Of a stretch of DNA of 64,000 bases, positions 1 to 9,023 are shown in pieces. Each line of letters begins with the position of its first letter. The first letter of the stretch is position 1. This stretch comes from Lachnospiraceae bacterium (GTDB taxonomy: Bacteria; Bacillota; Clostridia; Lachnospirales; Lachnospiraceae), in contig JAETRD010000002.1 of the NCBI GenBank assembly GCA_021770345.1, positions 62,001-126,000 of the forward strand, given 5' to 3'. The notes beneath the pieces are model-generated. The model ran no database searches. It saw only the letters and a list, made by a program, of their open reading frames with translations, and was not told where the DNA came from. Both the position numbers and the translations under genes were made by a program.

Positions 1-2
1 AC

Positions 3-1646
3 GATTATGATGCGCAGATTAAGGGACAGGTAGAAAATGTGATTACTCTGCTGGAAAAGATTTATGCGGAGTATCAGAGCGGGGCGTATACGGAGGAGGA
101 GGCAAAGAAGCTGGCGGCAGACCTTGTCCGGGAGCTCCGGTATGGCGAGAACGGATACTTCTGGATTGACACCTATGAGGGGGACAATGTGGTTCTTCTG
201 GGGCAGGAGACGGAGGGGACAAACCGGCTTGAGGCAAAAGACAGCAACGGTTACCAGATGATAAAAGATATTATCAAAAACGGCTGCGCAGAGGGCGGAG
301 GGTTCACAGAATATTATTACGCGAAAGAGGGAGGCACGGAAACCTATCCGAAGCGCGCCTACAGCAAAGCCTTTGAACCGTGGCAGTGGGTGGTGGGCAC
401 CGGGAATTATGTGGATGAGCTCGAGACTCTGGCGGTGGAGAACAATGCACCGATCAAAAAGATATTTGTGACGACAAAGAGCATATCTGCGGTATCCATA
501 GTCGCCTCGATCCTGCTTTTGATAGTGATTGCGGTTTTGATTGTGACCGATATCACAAAGTCTTTAAATGCGGCGGCCCGGCAGATGAACTGTATGGCCG
601 AGGGAGATTATGCGAATGATTTTATGAAAGGCTTTTTGGGGCGCAGGGATGATTTCGGCCACCTTGCGCGGTGCATCCGGGATATGAAAGCCGCCATGGT
701 GAAGCTGATCAGCCAGGTGCAGACGGAATCCGAGACGATCAGTATTGCGGCCAGGTCGGTAAACGAATGTGTCGCAAAGCTGAACGATGACATCGCAAGC
801 GTGTCCGCGGCCACGCAGGAGCTGTCCGCAGGTATGCAGGAGACGGCGGCCACGACGACGGTAGCCGATCAGTCCGCGGGGGAGATGCATACCGCGGTAG
901 AACATATCACGCGCCGCTCGCAGGACGGGGCACTGGGTGCTACCGAGATCAAGGGCAGGGCAAAGCAGACGAACATAAAGATCAAGAGCGCGCAGGAAAA
1001 AGCCGTGCTTCTGAAGAAAGAGATTCAGCAGGATCTCGAGAGAGCACTCGAAAATGCGAAAGTAATCGATCAGATTTACGAACTGTCGGGTGTCATTATG
1101 AATGTGGTTTCGCAGACAAACCTGCTGTCGTTAAATGCATCCATCGAAGCGGCCAGAGCCGGCGAAGCGGGAAAAGGCTTTGCGGTGGTTGCAGGGGAGA
1201 TCGGAACGCTTGCGGAACAGTCGAGGCAGACCGTCATCAAGATACAGGAAGTGACGCAGGAAGTGACGGAGGCGGTGGAGAATCTCTCCTCAAATGCAAG
1301 AAAACTGCTCGATTTTGTGGTGAAAGATGTGACGGCAGATTACGAGGATTTCCTTACGATAGGAGAACAGTACGATCAGGACGGAGCCTCTGTGGATGAG
1401 CTGATGAGTGAGTTCAGCACCGTTGCACAGGAACTGTTTGACAATATGGAGGGAATCAAGAGTTCAATGGGGGATATCTCAAAGGCCGCGGAAGAAGGCG
1501 CGAAGGGAACCACGGAGATCGCGCAGCGGGCGTCCGTCATTGCGTGTGAGTCCGCGGAAGTGCTCGAACAGGTGACAAGAACCAAGCAGAGCGCCGAGAC
1601 GCTGCGCGCGGAGATCGGGAAATTCCACGTCGGCGGAGCGGAATAG
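3..1646 (+). CDS. Methyl-accepting chemotaxis protein (5' partial)
   Basis: Membrane chemoreceptor that signals to the CheA/CheW array. The reading frame is open to the left edge, so the start and probably the first membrane segment lie outside the window. Visible in order: a single-Cache-type sensor with the GYFWI and [13 protein letters not shown] motifs (first ~135 residues), a hydrophobic segment with [16 protein letters not shown], a HAMP-like linker, and a long helical signalling domain with the hairpin tip [20 protein letters not shown]. It stops at TAG with no CheR/CheB pentapeptide tether. The Cache type suggests a small carboxylate-like ligand, but the ligand cannot be read from sequence. 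Confidence 0.93.
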   Translation, partial: DYDAQIKGQVENVITLLEKIYAEYQSGAYTEEEAKKLAADLVRELRYGENGYFWIDTYEGDNVVLLGQETEGTNRLEAKDSNGYQMIKDIIKNGCAEGGGFTEYYYAKEGGTETYPKRAYSKAFEPWQWVVGTGNYVDELETLAVENNAPIKKIFVTTKSISAVSIVASILLLIVIAVLIVTDITKSLNAAARQMNCMAEGDYANDFMKGFLGRRDDFGHLARCIRDMKAAMVKLISQVQTESETISIAARSVNECVAKLNDDIASVSAATQELSAGMQETAATTTVADQSAGEMHTAVEHITRRSQDGALGATEIKGRAKQTNIKIKSAQEKAVLLKKEIQQDLERALENAKVIDQIYELSGVIMNVVSQTNLLSLNASIEAARAGEAGKGFAVVAGEIGTLAEQSRQTVIKIQEVTQEVTEAVENLSSNARKLLDFVVKDVTADYEDFLTIGEQYDQDGASVDELMSEFSTVAQELFDNMEGIKSSMGDISKAAEEGAKGTTEIAQRASVIACESAEVLEQVTRTKQSAETLRAEIGKFHVGGAE

Positions 1647-1655
1647 ACGGGCCGG

Positions 1656-1690
1656 ATTCCCGGGGCGGAGCATACGCTTCGCCCCGGGAT
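1656..1690. terminator. GC-rich hairpin between convergent genes
   Basis: A near-perfect stem (CCCGGGGCG paired with CGCCCCGGG) lies just after the chemoreceptor stop and before the end of the convergent DUF3783-like gene. No T-run follows on either strand, so it is a transcript-end hairpin or pause site rather than a textbook intrinsic terminator. Confidence 0.45.
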
Positions 1691-1723
1691 AGTACCGAAA
1701 AGAGAGCCTGCCGCAGGCAGATG

Positions 1724-2128
1724 TTACCCGCGCGGCAGAGCGGCTTTTTCCCGGTGCATTTCCAGGAGAAGACGCCGTACGTCCCAGGTTCGGTTTGTGG
1801 GTGTGAGTATGGCTTTGAAATCCGCGGAGACGTTCTCGTTGCGCAGAGCAAACAGGAGCCGGTCCATGCGCTTGTCGGAAAAACCGCAGAACAAAAGCAG
1901 ACTGTCCTCCGGTATGGGTTTCGCAGGAACATCTGCCGGAGGATGTTCGGAGAGACACGGAGCGCCCGCGCAGCGTTCGGTCCGTTGTCTGTTGTCTGCG
2001 AGAACGCCTAAGGTCTGACTGTAGTCGGAAGCCTCCACGGTCTCAAAACAGAACTTAAGCCGTGCGGCAATCCGCGCTATTTTTTTCGAATCGGTGTCAG
2101 ACAGATGAAACAGCAATAATTTTTCCAT
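1724..2128 (-). CDS. DUF3783-like small protein
   Basis: A 134-residue protein on the minus strand beginning MEKLLLFHLSD. The C-terminal part holds motifs typical of the short DUF3783 proteins of Lachnospiraceae: a LLLFCGFSDKRMDRLL segment followed by ADFKAILTPTNRTW and a helical end. The function of the family is unknown. The start is supported by AGAAAGGA upstream and by a plausible promoter reading leftwards (4/6 match at 2211-2216, 17-bp spacer, TACAAT at 2188-2193). It converges on the chemoreceptor. Overlapping + strand frames show no recognisable domain. The assignment rests on remembered family motifs. Confidence 0.68.
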   Translation of the reverse strand: MEKLLLFHLSDTDSKKIARIAARLKFCFETVEASDYSQTLGVLADNRQRTERCAGAPCLSEHPPADVPAKPIPEDSLLLFCGFSDKRMDRLLFALRNENVSADFKAILTPTNRTWDVRRLLLEMHREKAALPRG

Positions 2129-2187
2129 AGAGAAAGATATGTCCTTTCTGTAACCTGCGGCGGCCGTATTGCGGCAGCCGTGTTCTC

Positions 2188-2216
2188 ATTGTAACATCTG
2201 CATTTGCTTTTGAAAA
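2188..2216 (-). promoter_or_regulatory. Candidate promoter of the DUF3783-like gene
   Basis: Read on the minus strand: TTTTCA, 17 bp, TACAAT. The -35 matches the consensus at 4 of 6 positions. It touches the outer edge of the left palindrome arm. Confidence 0.4.
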
Positions 2217-2808
2217 GTAACAGTTCAGCCTGCAGCTTTCCGATAACAAAATCCAGCCTGGGTGGAACCGCCTGTGTCAGAGCATCGAATCACACGCTAT
2301 GCGCACTGGTTTTTGTTCCACAACGGATCACATGCTTCTACAAACAGCCGTTTTGTGCAATGGAACGGAATGCGGCAGTTTCGTCGGAGCAAAATTTCAG
2401 AGTTTCTATGCGTCCGAATCCGAGCATCGAATTTCGTGTCTTTTCACTGGACGGGCAAGATGCCGGATGTGTCCGACAGGCGAAAGACAATAGGACGAAC
2501 TTTTTAGCAACACGAAAGTTCTTAAATATTGTCTTTCTGCCTGCGAACACATCCGGCAGTCTGCCCGAACATTGAAAAAACACGAAACATCGCAGATGCG
2601 AGGACGGACGCATAAGAAACACGAAATTTTGTGACCGAAACGCCGTAGCTGTTTCATTGCACAAAACGGCTGTTCGTGAAACATAGCCCGTTGTGGAACA
2701 AAAAGACAACGTACATAGCGTGTGAACCGATACTTTGGTGCAGACGGTTCCACGCGGACTGGATTCTGCGATCAGAAAAGCTGCAGGCTGAACTGTTACT
2801 TTGAAAAG
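2212..2808. repeat. ~600-bp imperfect palindrome (two ~290-bp inverted arms)
   Basis: The left arm (about 2212-2503) and right arm (about 2515-2808) are inverted copies meeting at an 11-base centre (2504-2514). The outer ends match exactly over more than 20 bases around CAGTTCAGCCTGCAGCTTT (2221-2239; complement 2777-2795). Further shared blocks are TCACACGCTATG, TTTTTGTTCCACAACGG, AACAGCCGTTTTGTGCAATG, ATGCGTCCG and TGCCGGATGTGT. By eye about three quarters of positions agree, with small indels. Frames crossing it give cysteine- and phenylalanine-rich translations, and the arms do not keep a common frame, which argues against coding. Together with the flank up to 3067 this is the only stretch of the window longer than 300 bases without a convincing gene. 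Confidence 0.85.
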
Positions 2809-2829
2809 CTTAAATGTCTGCAAAAGCGG

Positions 2830-2858
2830 TTGCGTTTTGCAAAACAGTATGATAATAT
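2830..2858 (+). promoter_or_regulatory. Candidate outward promoter right of the palindrome
   Basis: TTGCGT, 17 bp, TAATAT, just beyond the right arm and pointing toward recA. The transcript would cross about 200 bases of apparently non-coding DNA holding a short hairpin (GGCAAA/TTTGCC) before reaching the recA promoter. No gene is recognised in 2859-3067. Confidence 0.4.
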
Positions 2859-3067
2859 CGAGACAGGCAAAGGTTTTGCCGGACATTTCCAGGGCGGGTT
2901 CCGCCGGTATTCCAGAACATACAGAGAATGAATATTGTGTATCGGTGTACATATGACAGGCGTCGGATGTGCGGAGTCGATGTATGTCACACGGCAGAAA
3001 AAGGAGGTCGATAACTGCGATGTTTCTGTCCGGATTATTGGACAGGAAATATGTAATAATTTATCTG

Positions 3068-3096
3068 TTGACATTTCAGGGAAACTATACTAATAT
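3068..3096 (+). promoter_or_regulatory. recA promoter
   Basis: TTGACA (3068-3073), a 17-bp spacer and TAATAT (3091-3096). The predicted transcription start is near 3103, directly before the LexA box. Confidence 0.85.
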
Positions 3097-3108
3097 TAAA
3101 ACAGAAAA

Positions 3109-3122
3109 CGAACATAAGTTCG
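3109..3122. promoter_or_regulatory. LexA (Cheo-type) SOS box of recA
   Basis: The sequence CGAACATAAGTTCG fits the Gram-positive LexA operator GAAC-N4-GTTC exactly and is symmetric apart from the centre. It sits just downstream of the predicted recA start site, where bound LexA would block transcription until DNA damage. Confidence 0.88.
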
Positions 3123-3169
3123 CGAACGGATGTACCCGCGGCGCGGACGTGTTCGCATGGAGGAGAAAA

Positions 3170-4261
3170 ATGGCAAAGGAAGATAAGTTAAAGGCATTGG
3201 ATGCTGCGATTGCGCAGATTGAGAAGCAGTACGGAAAAGGCTCGGTGATGAAGCTCGGAGACAGCACCGCCCAGATGAACGTGGAGGCGGTACCCACCGG
3301 TTCGCTGAGTCTCGATCTGGCGCTTGGAATCGGAGGACTTCCCAAGGGAAGGATCATTGAGATATACGGACCGGAGTCGAGCGGTAAGACGACGGTCGCG
3401 CTGCACGCGGTGGCGGAGGTACAGAAGCAGGGCGGCATCGCCGGATTCATTGATGCGGAGCATGCCTTAGACCCGGTTTATGCGAAGAATATCGGAGTGG
3501 ACATTGACAATTTATACATATCGCAGCCCGACTGCGGCGAGCAGGCGCTTGAGATCGCGGAGACGATGGTGCGCTCCGGCGCCGTTGATATCGTGATCGT
3601 GGACTCCGTTGCGGCGCTTGTGCCGAAGGCGGAGATTGACGGTGAGATGGGAGATTCTCATGTGGGTCTGCAGGCGCGTCTGATGAGTCAGGCGCTGCGC
3701 AAACTGACTTCCATTGTCAGCAAGTCGAACTGTATCGTCATCTTTATCAATCAGCTGCGCGAAAAGATCGGAGTGATGTTCGGCAATCCCGAGACGACGA
3801 CCGGCGGACGTGCGCTGAAGTTCTATTCTTCGGTACGTCTGGATGTCCGGAGAGTGGAGGCATTAAAGCAGGGAGGCGAGATTGTCGGAAACCACACGCG
3901 GGTGAAGATCGTAAAGAATAAAGTGGCGCCGCCTTTTAAGGAGGCGGAGTTTGACATTATGTTCGGGCAGGGGATTTCCAAAGAGGGAGATATTCTCGAT
4001 CTGGCGGCAGATATCGGCGTGATTAACAAGTCCGGCGCATGGTATGCATACAACGGTGAGAAGATCGGGCAGGGCCGGGAGAATGCAAAGAGCTATCTGA
4101 GGGAGAATCCGATCATCCGCGATGAGGTGGAGGCAAAGGTCCGGGCACATTACGGCAGCGAAGAGGAAGAAGAGCCTGCCGCAGAGAGCACGGATAAGAA
4201 AAACGCAGAGAAAAAGAGTCCGGAGAAGAAGGACGGTGCGGATATACCGGCAGAGAAATAA
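3170..4261 (+). CDS. recA: Recombinase RecA
   Basis: 363-residue strand-exchange protein that forms filaments on single-stranded DNA and triggers LexA self-cleavage. Visible: N-terminal helix [14 protein letters not shown], Walker A GPESSGKT (residues 67-74), Walker [16 protein letters not shown]-binding loop 1 [22 protein letters not shown] in the usual place, [20 protein letters not shown] (L2 region), and a charged Glu/Lys-rich tail. The start is set by GGAGG at 3159-3163 and by the promoter and LexA box upstream. An in-frame extension from 3020 has its own AAGGAGG but would begin upstream of that promoter. recX follows after about 75 bp, as in many bacteria. Confidence 0.99.
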   Translation: MAKEDKLKALDAAIAQIEKQYGKGSVMKLGDSTAQMNVEAVPTGSLSLDLALGIGGLPKGRIIEIYGPESSGKTTVALHAVAEVQKQGGIAGFIDAEHALDPVYAKNIGVDIDNLYISQPDCGEQALEIAETMVRSGAVDIVIVDSVAALVPKAEIDGEMGDSHVGLQARLMSQALRKLTSIVSKSNCIVIFINQLREKIGVMFGNPETTTGGRALKFYSSVRLDVRRVEALKQGGEIVGNHTRVKIVKNKVAPPFKEAEFDIMFGQGISKEGDILDLAADIGVINKSGAWYAYNGEKIGQGRENAKSYLRENPIIRDEVEAKVRAHYGSEEEEEPAAESTDKKNAEKKSPEKKDGADIPAEK

Positions 4262-4336
4262 GCCGGGATACTGCGCGGGCAGCGCGCGTTTGCACATTGC
4301 CTTTCCGTATGTGTGCGCTGCAGAGGGGAGACGGTG

Positions 4337-4963
4337 ATGCAGGAGACAGAGATAGCGGAAGTACAGCCTCTGGAAAAAGGAAGGGTGTGCTTCCGGTTTG
4401 AAAACGGCGTAAAGCTGACACTGTACCGCAGTGAAATCCGTGCGCTGACGCGGCAGGAAGAACAGATGCTGCTGCGGGGGGACGGGGTGATTTCGGCGGA
4501 ATTATACCAAAAACTGATGGCGATTGTGACGCTGCGCGCAAAAAAGCGCGCAATGCATCTTCTCGAGCAGGCAGACCGCACGGAGCACCAGCTTCGGGAA
4601 AAATTAAGACAGAACGGCTATCCCGAGGAGGGGGTCGAGGGCGCCGTGGCCTATGTAAAGCAGTTCCGCTATGTGGATGATCTGCGCTATGCGAAAAGCT
4701 TTGTGCGTTATCAGCAGGAGAAAAAGAGCAGGCAGCGGCTGACAACCGACCTTCTGAGAAGAGGCGTGCCGGGGGAGCTGATTGCGCAGGCGCTCGAGGA
4801 GGAGTTCGCGGCGGATGAGACGGAGCAGATCCGCAATTGGCTGGAACGCCGCCATTACGACGGCAGTTCGGACGAGAAGACAAAGCGGCGTACCTATCAG
4901 TTTTTGATGCGCAAAGGCTTTAAAAGTGCAGATATTCTCGGTGTGATGAGTGGAAGAAAATAG
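4337..4963 (+). CDS. recX: Regulatory protein RecX
   Basis: 208-residue modulator of RecA filaments. The family pattern of tandem three-helix modules is visible: AMHLLEQADRTEHQLREKLRQNGYPEEGVEGAV, then YVDDLRYAKSFV, ending in a third module with RTYQFLMRKGFKSADI. It has an N-terminal region of about 70 residues ahead of the helical modules, as in many Clostridia. The start is ATG 4337 behind GAGGGGAG; a GTG directly before it (4334) is possible. It lies directly downstream of recA and is likely cotranscribed with it and SOS-induced. Confidence 0.9.
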   Translation: MQETEIAEVQPLEKGRVCFRFENGVKLTLYRSEIRALTRQEEQMLLRGDGVISAELYQKLMAIVTLRAKKRAMHLLEQADRTEHQLREKLRQNGYPEEGVEGAVAYVKQFRYVDDLRYAKSFVRYQQEKKSRQRLTTDLLRRGVPGELIAQALEEEFAADETEQIRNWLERRHYDGSSDEKTKRRTYQFLMRKGFKSADILGVMSGRK

Positions 4964-5044
4964 GAGATATGGATGGATTTGTACAATATGTTGTATTAAT
5001 CTGTAATAAAAATGCAATATTATGCATATTGAACAGTTATCTAC

Positions 5045-5073
5045 TTGACATAACAATCAAAATAGAATAGAAT
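5045..5073 (+). promoter_or_regulatory. rny promoter
   Basis: TTGACA (5045-5050), 17 bp, TAGAAT (5068-5073), in an AT-rich gap between recX and rny. Confidence 0.8.
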
Positions 5074-5154
5074 TTATATGTTGTAATTTATGACAGATAA
5101 CGAAAGTTTTTTATGTTATATGTACAATGAAAATTTCATAAAGGAGGTGCTCCT

Positions 5155-6702
5155 GTGGGGACAGTGATTGCTGCTGTTGTGATAACTCTGGTAATTACTG
5201 CGATTGTTGTGTATCTCATCACGACTGCATACCATAAGAAGGTTACGGCCACAAAGATCGGAAATGCAGAGGAGAAAGCGCGTGAGATTATCGACGAAGC
5301 GGTAAAGACAGCGGAGACCAGGAAACGTGAATCCATGCTCGAGGTGAAGGAGGAGTCCATTCGTGTGAAGAACGATCTGGACAAGGAAGTAAAAGAGCGT
5401 CGTGCAGAGATTCAGCGCAGCGAACGGCGGATTGTGCAGAAGGAAGAGAATCTGGACAGGAAGCTGGAAGCTATAGAGAAGCGTGAAGCCGGGTTTGCCG
5501 CAAAAGAGGAAGAGATTAACAGGCAGAAAGCGCAGGTCGCAAAGCTCAATGAAGAGCGTTTACAGGAACTGGAAAGAATCTCCGGATTAACCTCTGAACA
5601 GGCAAAGGAATATCTCTTAAAAACCGTTGAAGAAGATGTTAAACTTGATACTGCAAAATTAATCAAAGAAATGGAACACAGGGCGAAGGAGGAGGCCGAC
5701 AAGAAAGCAAGGGAGTATGTGGTAACGGCGATTCAGAAATGTGCCGCCGACCATGTCGCAGAGACGACGATTTCCGTTGTTCAGCTTCCGAGCGACGAGA
5801 TGAAGGGGAGGATTATCGGGCGTGAAGGGCGCAATATCCGCACGTTAGAGACGATGACCGGAGTGGATCTGATTATTGACGACACGCCGGAAGCTGTCAT
5901 ATTGTCCGGATTTGACCCGATTCGGAGAGAGGTTGCCCGTATCGCACTGGAAAAACTGATTGTAGACGGACGTATTCATCCGGCCAGAATCGAGGAGATG
6001 GTCGAGAAAGCGCAGAAAGAAGTCGAGACGATGATTCGGGAGGAAGGTGAGGCTGCGACGTTGGAGGTCGGCGTTCACGGAATTCATCCGGAACTGCTTC
6101 GCTTACTTGGCCGCATGAAGTTTCGGACAAGCTATGGTCAGAATGCGCTCAAACATTCCATTGAGGTGGCACAGCTTTCGGGGCTTTTGGCTGCCGAGAT
6201 CGGTGTGGATGTCAGAACTGCCAAGAGGGCAGGTCTGTTACATGATATCGGGAAATCCGTAGACCATGACATGGAGGGATCCCATATTCAGATCGGCGTT
6301 GATCTGTGCAGAAAGTACAAAGAGTCTGCGATCGTGATCAATGCGGTGGAAGCGCATCACGGCGATGTGGAACCGGAATCTCTGATTGCATGTATTGTAC
6401 AGGCTGCCGATACGATCAGTGCGGCAAGACCGGGTGCGAGAAGAGAGACATTAGAGACATATTCAAACAGGTTAAAGCAGTTAGAAGACATATCAAACGG
6501 GTTTAAGGGTGTAGACAAATCTTTTGCGATTCAGGCAGGAAGAGAGATTCGTATCATGGTTGTTCCGGAGCAGGTCAGCGATGCCGATATGGTATTGATG
6601 GCGCGTGAGATTTCAAAGAAAATCGAAGCGGAGATGGAATATCCAGGACAGATCAAGGTGAATGTGATTCGTGAATCGAGAGTGACAGACTACGCAAAAT
6701 AA
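5155..6702 (+). CDS. rny: Ribonuclease Y
   Basis: 515-residue membrane-anchored endoribonuclease that starts mRNA decay in Firmicutes. In order: an N-terminal membrane helix (about residues 3-25), a long charged coiled coil (about 35-180), a KH RNA-binding domain with [13 protein letters not shown], and an HD domain with [19 protein letters not shown] and GLLHDIGK. The GTG start at 5155 is set by the very strong AAGGAGGTG at 5141-5149. Length is typical of the family. It has its own promoter and terminator, so it is monocistronic. Confidence 0.97.
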   Translation: MGTVIAAVVITLVITAIVVYLITTAYHKKVTATKIGNAEEKAREIIDEAVKTAETRKRESMLEVKEESIRVKNDLDKEVKERRAEIQRSERRIVQKEENLDRKLEAIEKREAGFAAKEEEINRQKAQVAKLNEERLQELERISGLTSEQAKEYLLKTVEEDVKLDTAKLIKEMEHRAKEEADKKAREYVVTAIQKCAADHVAETTISVVQLPSDEMKGRIIGREGRNIRTLETMTGVDLIIDDTPEAVILSGFDPIRREVARIALEKLIVDGRIHPARIEEMVEKAQKEVETMIREEGEAATLEVGVHGIHPELLRLLGRMKFRTSYGQNALKHSIEVAQLSGLLAAEIGVDVRTAKRAGLLHDIGKSVDHDMEGSHIQIGVDLCRKYKESAIVINAVEAHHGDVEPESLIACIVQAADTISAARPGARRETLETYSNRLKQLEDISNGFKGVDKSFAIQAGREIRIMVVPEQVSDADMVLMAREISKKIEAEMEYPGQIKVNVIRESRVTDYAK

Positions 6703-6719
6703 CAACAAAAAGAGATGAG

Positions 6720-6769
6720 AGGAACCGGACTTTGAAGGAAAGAGATTCAAAAGTTACGGTTCCTTTTTT
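6720..6769 (+). terminator. rny terminator
   Basis: Stem AGGAACCG (6720-6727) with CGGTTCCT (6757-6764) and a T-run. The loop is long, about 29 bases. Confidence 0.75.
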
Positions 6770-6916
6770 GTGCGTAAAGTGATACGATAACAGTGGGCAG
6801 GAGGAAACCTGTTACCTGCATGTATGCGGGAGATACCCTTTGTCTGTCAGGGGGATTTAAACGGTAAAAGAAAGCGGCGGCGAACCGGAGGTTGCCGCGC
6901 GGAAAAGAGGTAAACT

Positions 6917-7462
6917 ATGGATAATCAGGTGAAACGGATAAAAAGAGAGTTGATTCGGAGCGGAGCGATTCTCGACATCTATACCGATACAATGGAGCTT
7001 CCCGACGGTAAGGTGGAGGAGTGGGATTTTGTATCGCACAGGAAGGGAGCAGCTGCCGTGGTGCCGGTGCGCGACGACGGGAAAATACTGATGGTTCGCC
7101 AGTACCGCAATGCGATCGGACGCATGACATTGGAGATACCGGCGGGATCGCGGGACAGTGTGACGGAGGATACGAGAATCTGCGCGGCGAGAGAACTTGA
7201 GGAGGAGACCGGATATCGGAGTGACGACTTAAGTTTTCTGATCTCTTTAAAGACGACAGTGGCATTCTGCGATGAGTTTATCGATGTGTACCTGGCGCGT
7301 GATTTGAAACCGGGAAAGCAGCATTTGGACGAGGGAGAATTTATCGATGTGGAAGTCTGTGACATCGATGAGCTCTGCGAGAGAATCTATGAGGGAAAAA
7401 TTCAGGATGCGAAGACGGTTGCCGCGCTTCTGGCCTACAAAAATCTGATAAACAGGCAATAA
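6917..7462 (+). CDS. NUDIX hydrolase, ADP-ribose pyrophosphatase type
   Basis: 181-residue enzyme expected to hydrolyse ADP-ribose or other ADP-sugars to AMP and a sugar phosphate. The Nudix box runs from GSRDSVTED to CAARELEEETGY. It has one residue more than the canonical spacing between the first Gly and Glu, while the catalytic REL-EE-x-G core is intact. The upstream VVPVRDDGKILMVRQYRNAIGRMTLEIPAG-type strand is that of the ADPRase subgroup. The start is ATG 6917 behind GAGGTA. It precedes the SpoIIM-like gene and xerD, an order close to that of nudF-spoIIM-xerD in Bacilli. Confidence 0.9.
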   Translation: MDNQVKRIKRELIRSGAILDIYTDTMELPDGKVEEWDFVSHRKGAAAVVPVRDDGKILMVRQYRNAIGRMTLEIPAGSRDSVTEDTRICAARELEEETGYRSDDLSFLISLKTTVAFCDEFIDVYLARDLKPGKQHLDEGEFIDVEVCDIDELCERIYEGKIQDAKTVAALLAYKNLINRQ

Positions 7463-7514
7463 TTTTCCCGGACGGTCATAGATATTAGAGAGAGACCCAG
7501 AGGAGAAACCCATA

Positions 7515-8006
7515 TTGAAAAAGCATGGCTGGCTGGTAGGTGCCGCTTTTCTGGCAGGTATTTTGCTTGCGAATCTCATAGGAAGGGAGACGCTTGGCGT
7601 CTACGGACTGCCGTCGGGCTATCGGGTGACGGATGAGAGAAGGCTGTTCTGCTATCTGCTCTTAGAGCGGGGCAAGGTGGTGTTTCTATGTTTTTTGCTG
7701 TGTAAAGCGCTGGGAACCGAAGGGTTTCGGGTGATTGCGGAGATACTGTTCGGCGTGTTGTTCGGAGCGGTGGTCGTATTTGCAATCTGGAATGTCGGAA
7801 TCGCGGGGATTCTTGTGGCGCTGTGTGCGGGAATTCCGCACTGGGGATGTTATTTTCTGGCGTTTTGGGTATATCTGAAAGGGAAGAGAAACGGCGTGGA
7901 GATTCTGCCCGGTTTGCTTGGCGCGGTGCTGACAGTCTTCGGCGTGGTATTGGAAGCGTATGTAAATCCGGGATTGATGAGGTACATTCTGGGTAAATTT
8001 TTATAA
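7515..8006 (+). CDS. spoIIM: SpoIIM-like membrane protein
   Basis: 163-residue hydrophobic protein with four or five predicted membrane segments, beginning MKKHGWLVGAAFLAGILLANLIG. SpoIIM is part of the DMP complex that drives peptidoglycan remodelling during engulfment of the forespore. The call rests on length, hydrophobic pattern, the SpoIIM-like start and position between the NUDIX gene and xerD, where spoIIM lies in spore formers. No invariant motif was identified, so it may be a diverged homologue. The start is TTG 7515 with AGAGGAG eight bases upstream. It follows the NUDIX gene after 52 bp and is probably cotranscribed. Confidence 0.62.
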   Translation: MKKHGWLVGAAFLAGILLANLIGRETLGVYGLPSGYRVTDERRLFCYLLLERGKVVFLCFLLCKALGTEGFRVIAEILFGVLFGAVVVFAIWNVGIAGILVALCAGIPHWGCYFLAFWVYLKGKRNGVEILPGLLGAVLTVFGVVLEAYVNPGLMRYILGKFL

Positions 8007-8012
8007 TACCGA

Positions 8013-8041
8013 TTGCTTTTCCTTTTACTTCTCATTATAAT
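8013..8041 (+). promoter_or_regulatory. xerD promoter
   Basis: TTGCTT, 17 bp, TATAAT, directly after the SpoIIM-like gene. Confidence 0.75.
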
Positions 8042-8092
8042 AAAATTTGTGCAGGATACATGCAGATAAAATTAGCGGCAGGTGAAATACAT

Positions 8093-8977
8093 ATGACACA
8101 GGATATAGAGGATTTTATCCGATATCTTCATCAGGAAAAACAGACTTCTGCGAACACAGAGGTTTCATATGCGCGTGATTTGCGAAAGATGAAAGATTAT
8201 CTTCTGGCGCAGGGAATTTGTGACAGCAATGAGGTGAAAGCTACGAATCTCAATTCTTATATCCTGTTTTTGGAGGAGGCGGGCCGAAAACCTGCGACAA
8301 TCTCGCGTAGTATCGCGTCCATGAAGGCATTTTATCATTATCTTGAGCGGGAGCGCAAGCTGACGGAAAACCCGTCGGAGCGATTGAAAGCACCAAGAAT
8401 CGAGAAAAAAATGCCGGCGGTTTTGACTGCGGAGGAAGTAAACGGCCTTTTAGAGCAGCCGGGCGGGAGCACGCCGAAGGAGCTCAGAGACAAGGCCATG
8501 CTCGAGCTTTTGTATGCCACCGGGATTCGCGTTTCCGAGCTGATTTCCTTAAAACTCTCCGATATCAATCTGAAAATGGAATATCTTGTGTGCAGGGACG
8601 GGCACAGAGAGCGGATCATTCCGTTTGGCAGTGTTGCAAAAGAAGCTCTGATCCGGTATCTTGAGCAGGGGAGAAGTCGTTTTGTCGAGGAAGAGGAGAC
8701 GGACTGGCTTTTTACGAACTGTTCGGGGCAGGCCATGAGCCGTCAGGGTTTCTGGAAGCTGGTTAAGGCATACGGCAGGAAAGCAGGAATCGAGGCGGAG
8801 ATCACGCCCCATATGCTGCGCCACTCTTTTGCGGTACATATGGTCAGGAACGGAGCGGACTTAGAGTCCGTGCAGAAGATGCTCGGTCACTCCGATATTT
8901 CCACGACACAGGTATATGCGCAACTCGGGCAGCGGCAGATCAGAGAGGTCTATGTCAAAGCACACCCGAGAGGATGA
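8093..8977 (+). CDS. xerD: Tyrosine recombinase XerD
   Basis: 294-residue site-specific recombinase that resolves chromosome dimers at dif with XerC. It has an N-terminal SAM-like core-binding domain (residues ~1-85) and a C-terminal catalytic domain. The catalytic set is visible: Arg in GIRVSELISL, His-x-x-Arg in HMLRHSFAVHM, His in LGHSDISTT, and the nucleophile Tyr in TTQVYAQL. ATG 8093 follows AGGTGA at good spacing; an in-frame ATG at 8060 would add 11 residues. Its genomic setting among housekeeping genes, with no adjacent element, fits the housekeeping recombinase rather than an integrase. Confidence 0.92.
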   Translation: MTQDIEDFIRYLHQEKQTSANTEVSYARDLRKMKDYLLAQGICDSNEVKATNLNSYILFLEEAGRKPATISRSIASMKAFYHYLERERKLTENPSERLKAPRIEKKMPAVLTAEEVNGLLEQPGGSTPKELRDKAMLELLYATGIRVSELISLKLSDINLKMEYLVCRDGHRERIIPFGSVAKEALIRYLEQGRSRFVEEEETDWLFTNCSGQAMSRQGFWKLVKAYGRKAGIEAEITPHMLRHSFAVHMVRNGADLESVQKMLGHSDISTTQVYAQLGQRQIREVYVKAHPRG

Positions 8978-9011
8978 AAACGGCGTCTGTCAGTTTGACA
9001 GGCGCCGTTTT
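8977..9011. terminator. Bidirectional terminator between xerD and aroF
   Basis: AAAACGGCG and CTGTCA arms pair with TGACAG and CGCCGTTTT around a GTTT loop. A-run and T-run flanks let it serve both convergent genes. Confidence 0.85.
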
Positions 9012-9023
9012 CGACCGTGCGAA

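Noticed and set aside
2256-2275. T-box-like GGGTGGAACCGC in the left palindrome arm
   Set aside because: The motif is altered in the right arm, there is no terminator/antiterminator pair or specifier domain, and no amino acid gene follows.
2338-2952. 204-residue minus-strand ORF across the palindrome
   Set aside because: It crosses both arms and the centre, has odd composition and no domain; best explained as a stop-free repeat.
3020-3169. N-terminal extension of RecA from an ATG with AAGGAGG
   Set aside because: The strong promoter and LexA box lie inside this interval, and RecA homologues begin at MAKED-type starts.
8093-8977. Phage or island integrase
   Set aside because: The recombinase is of XerD length and type, in a housekeeping context with no att repeats or mobile genes nearby.
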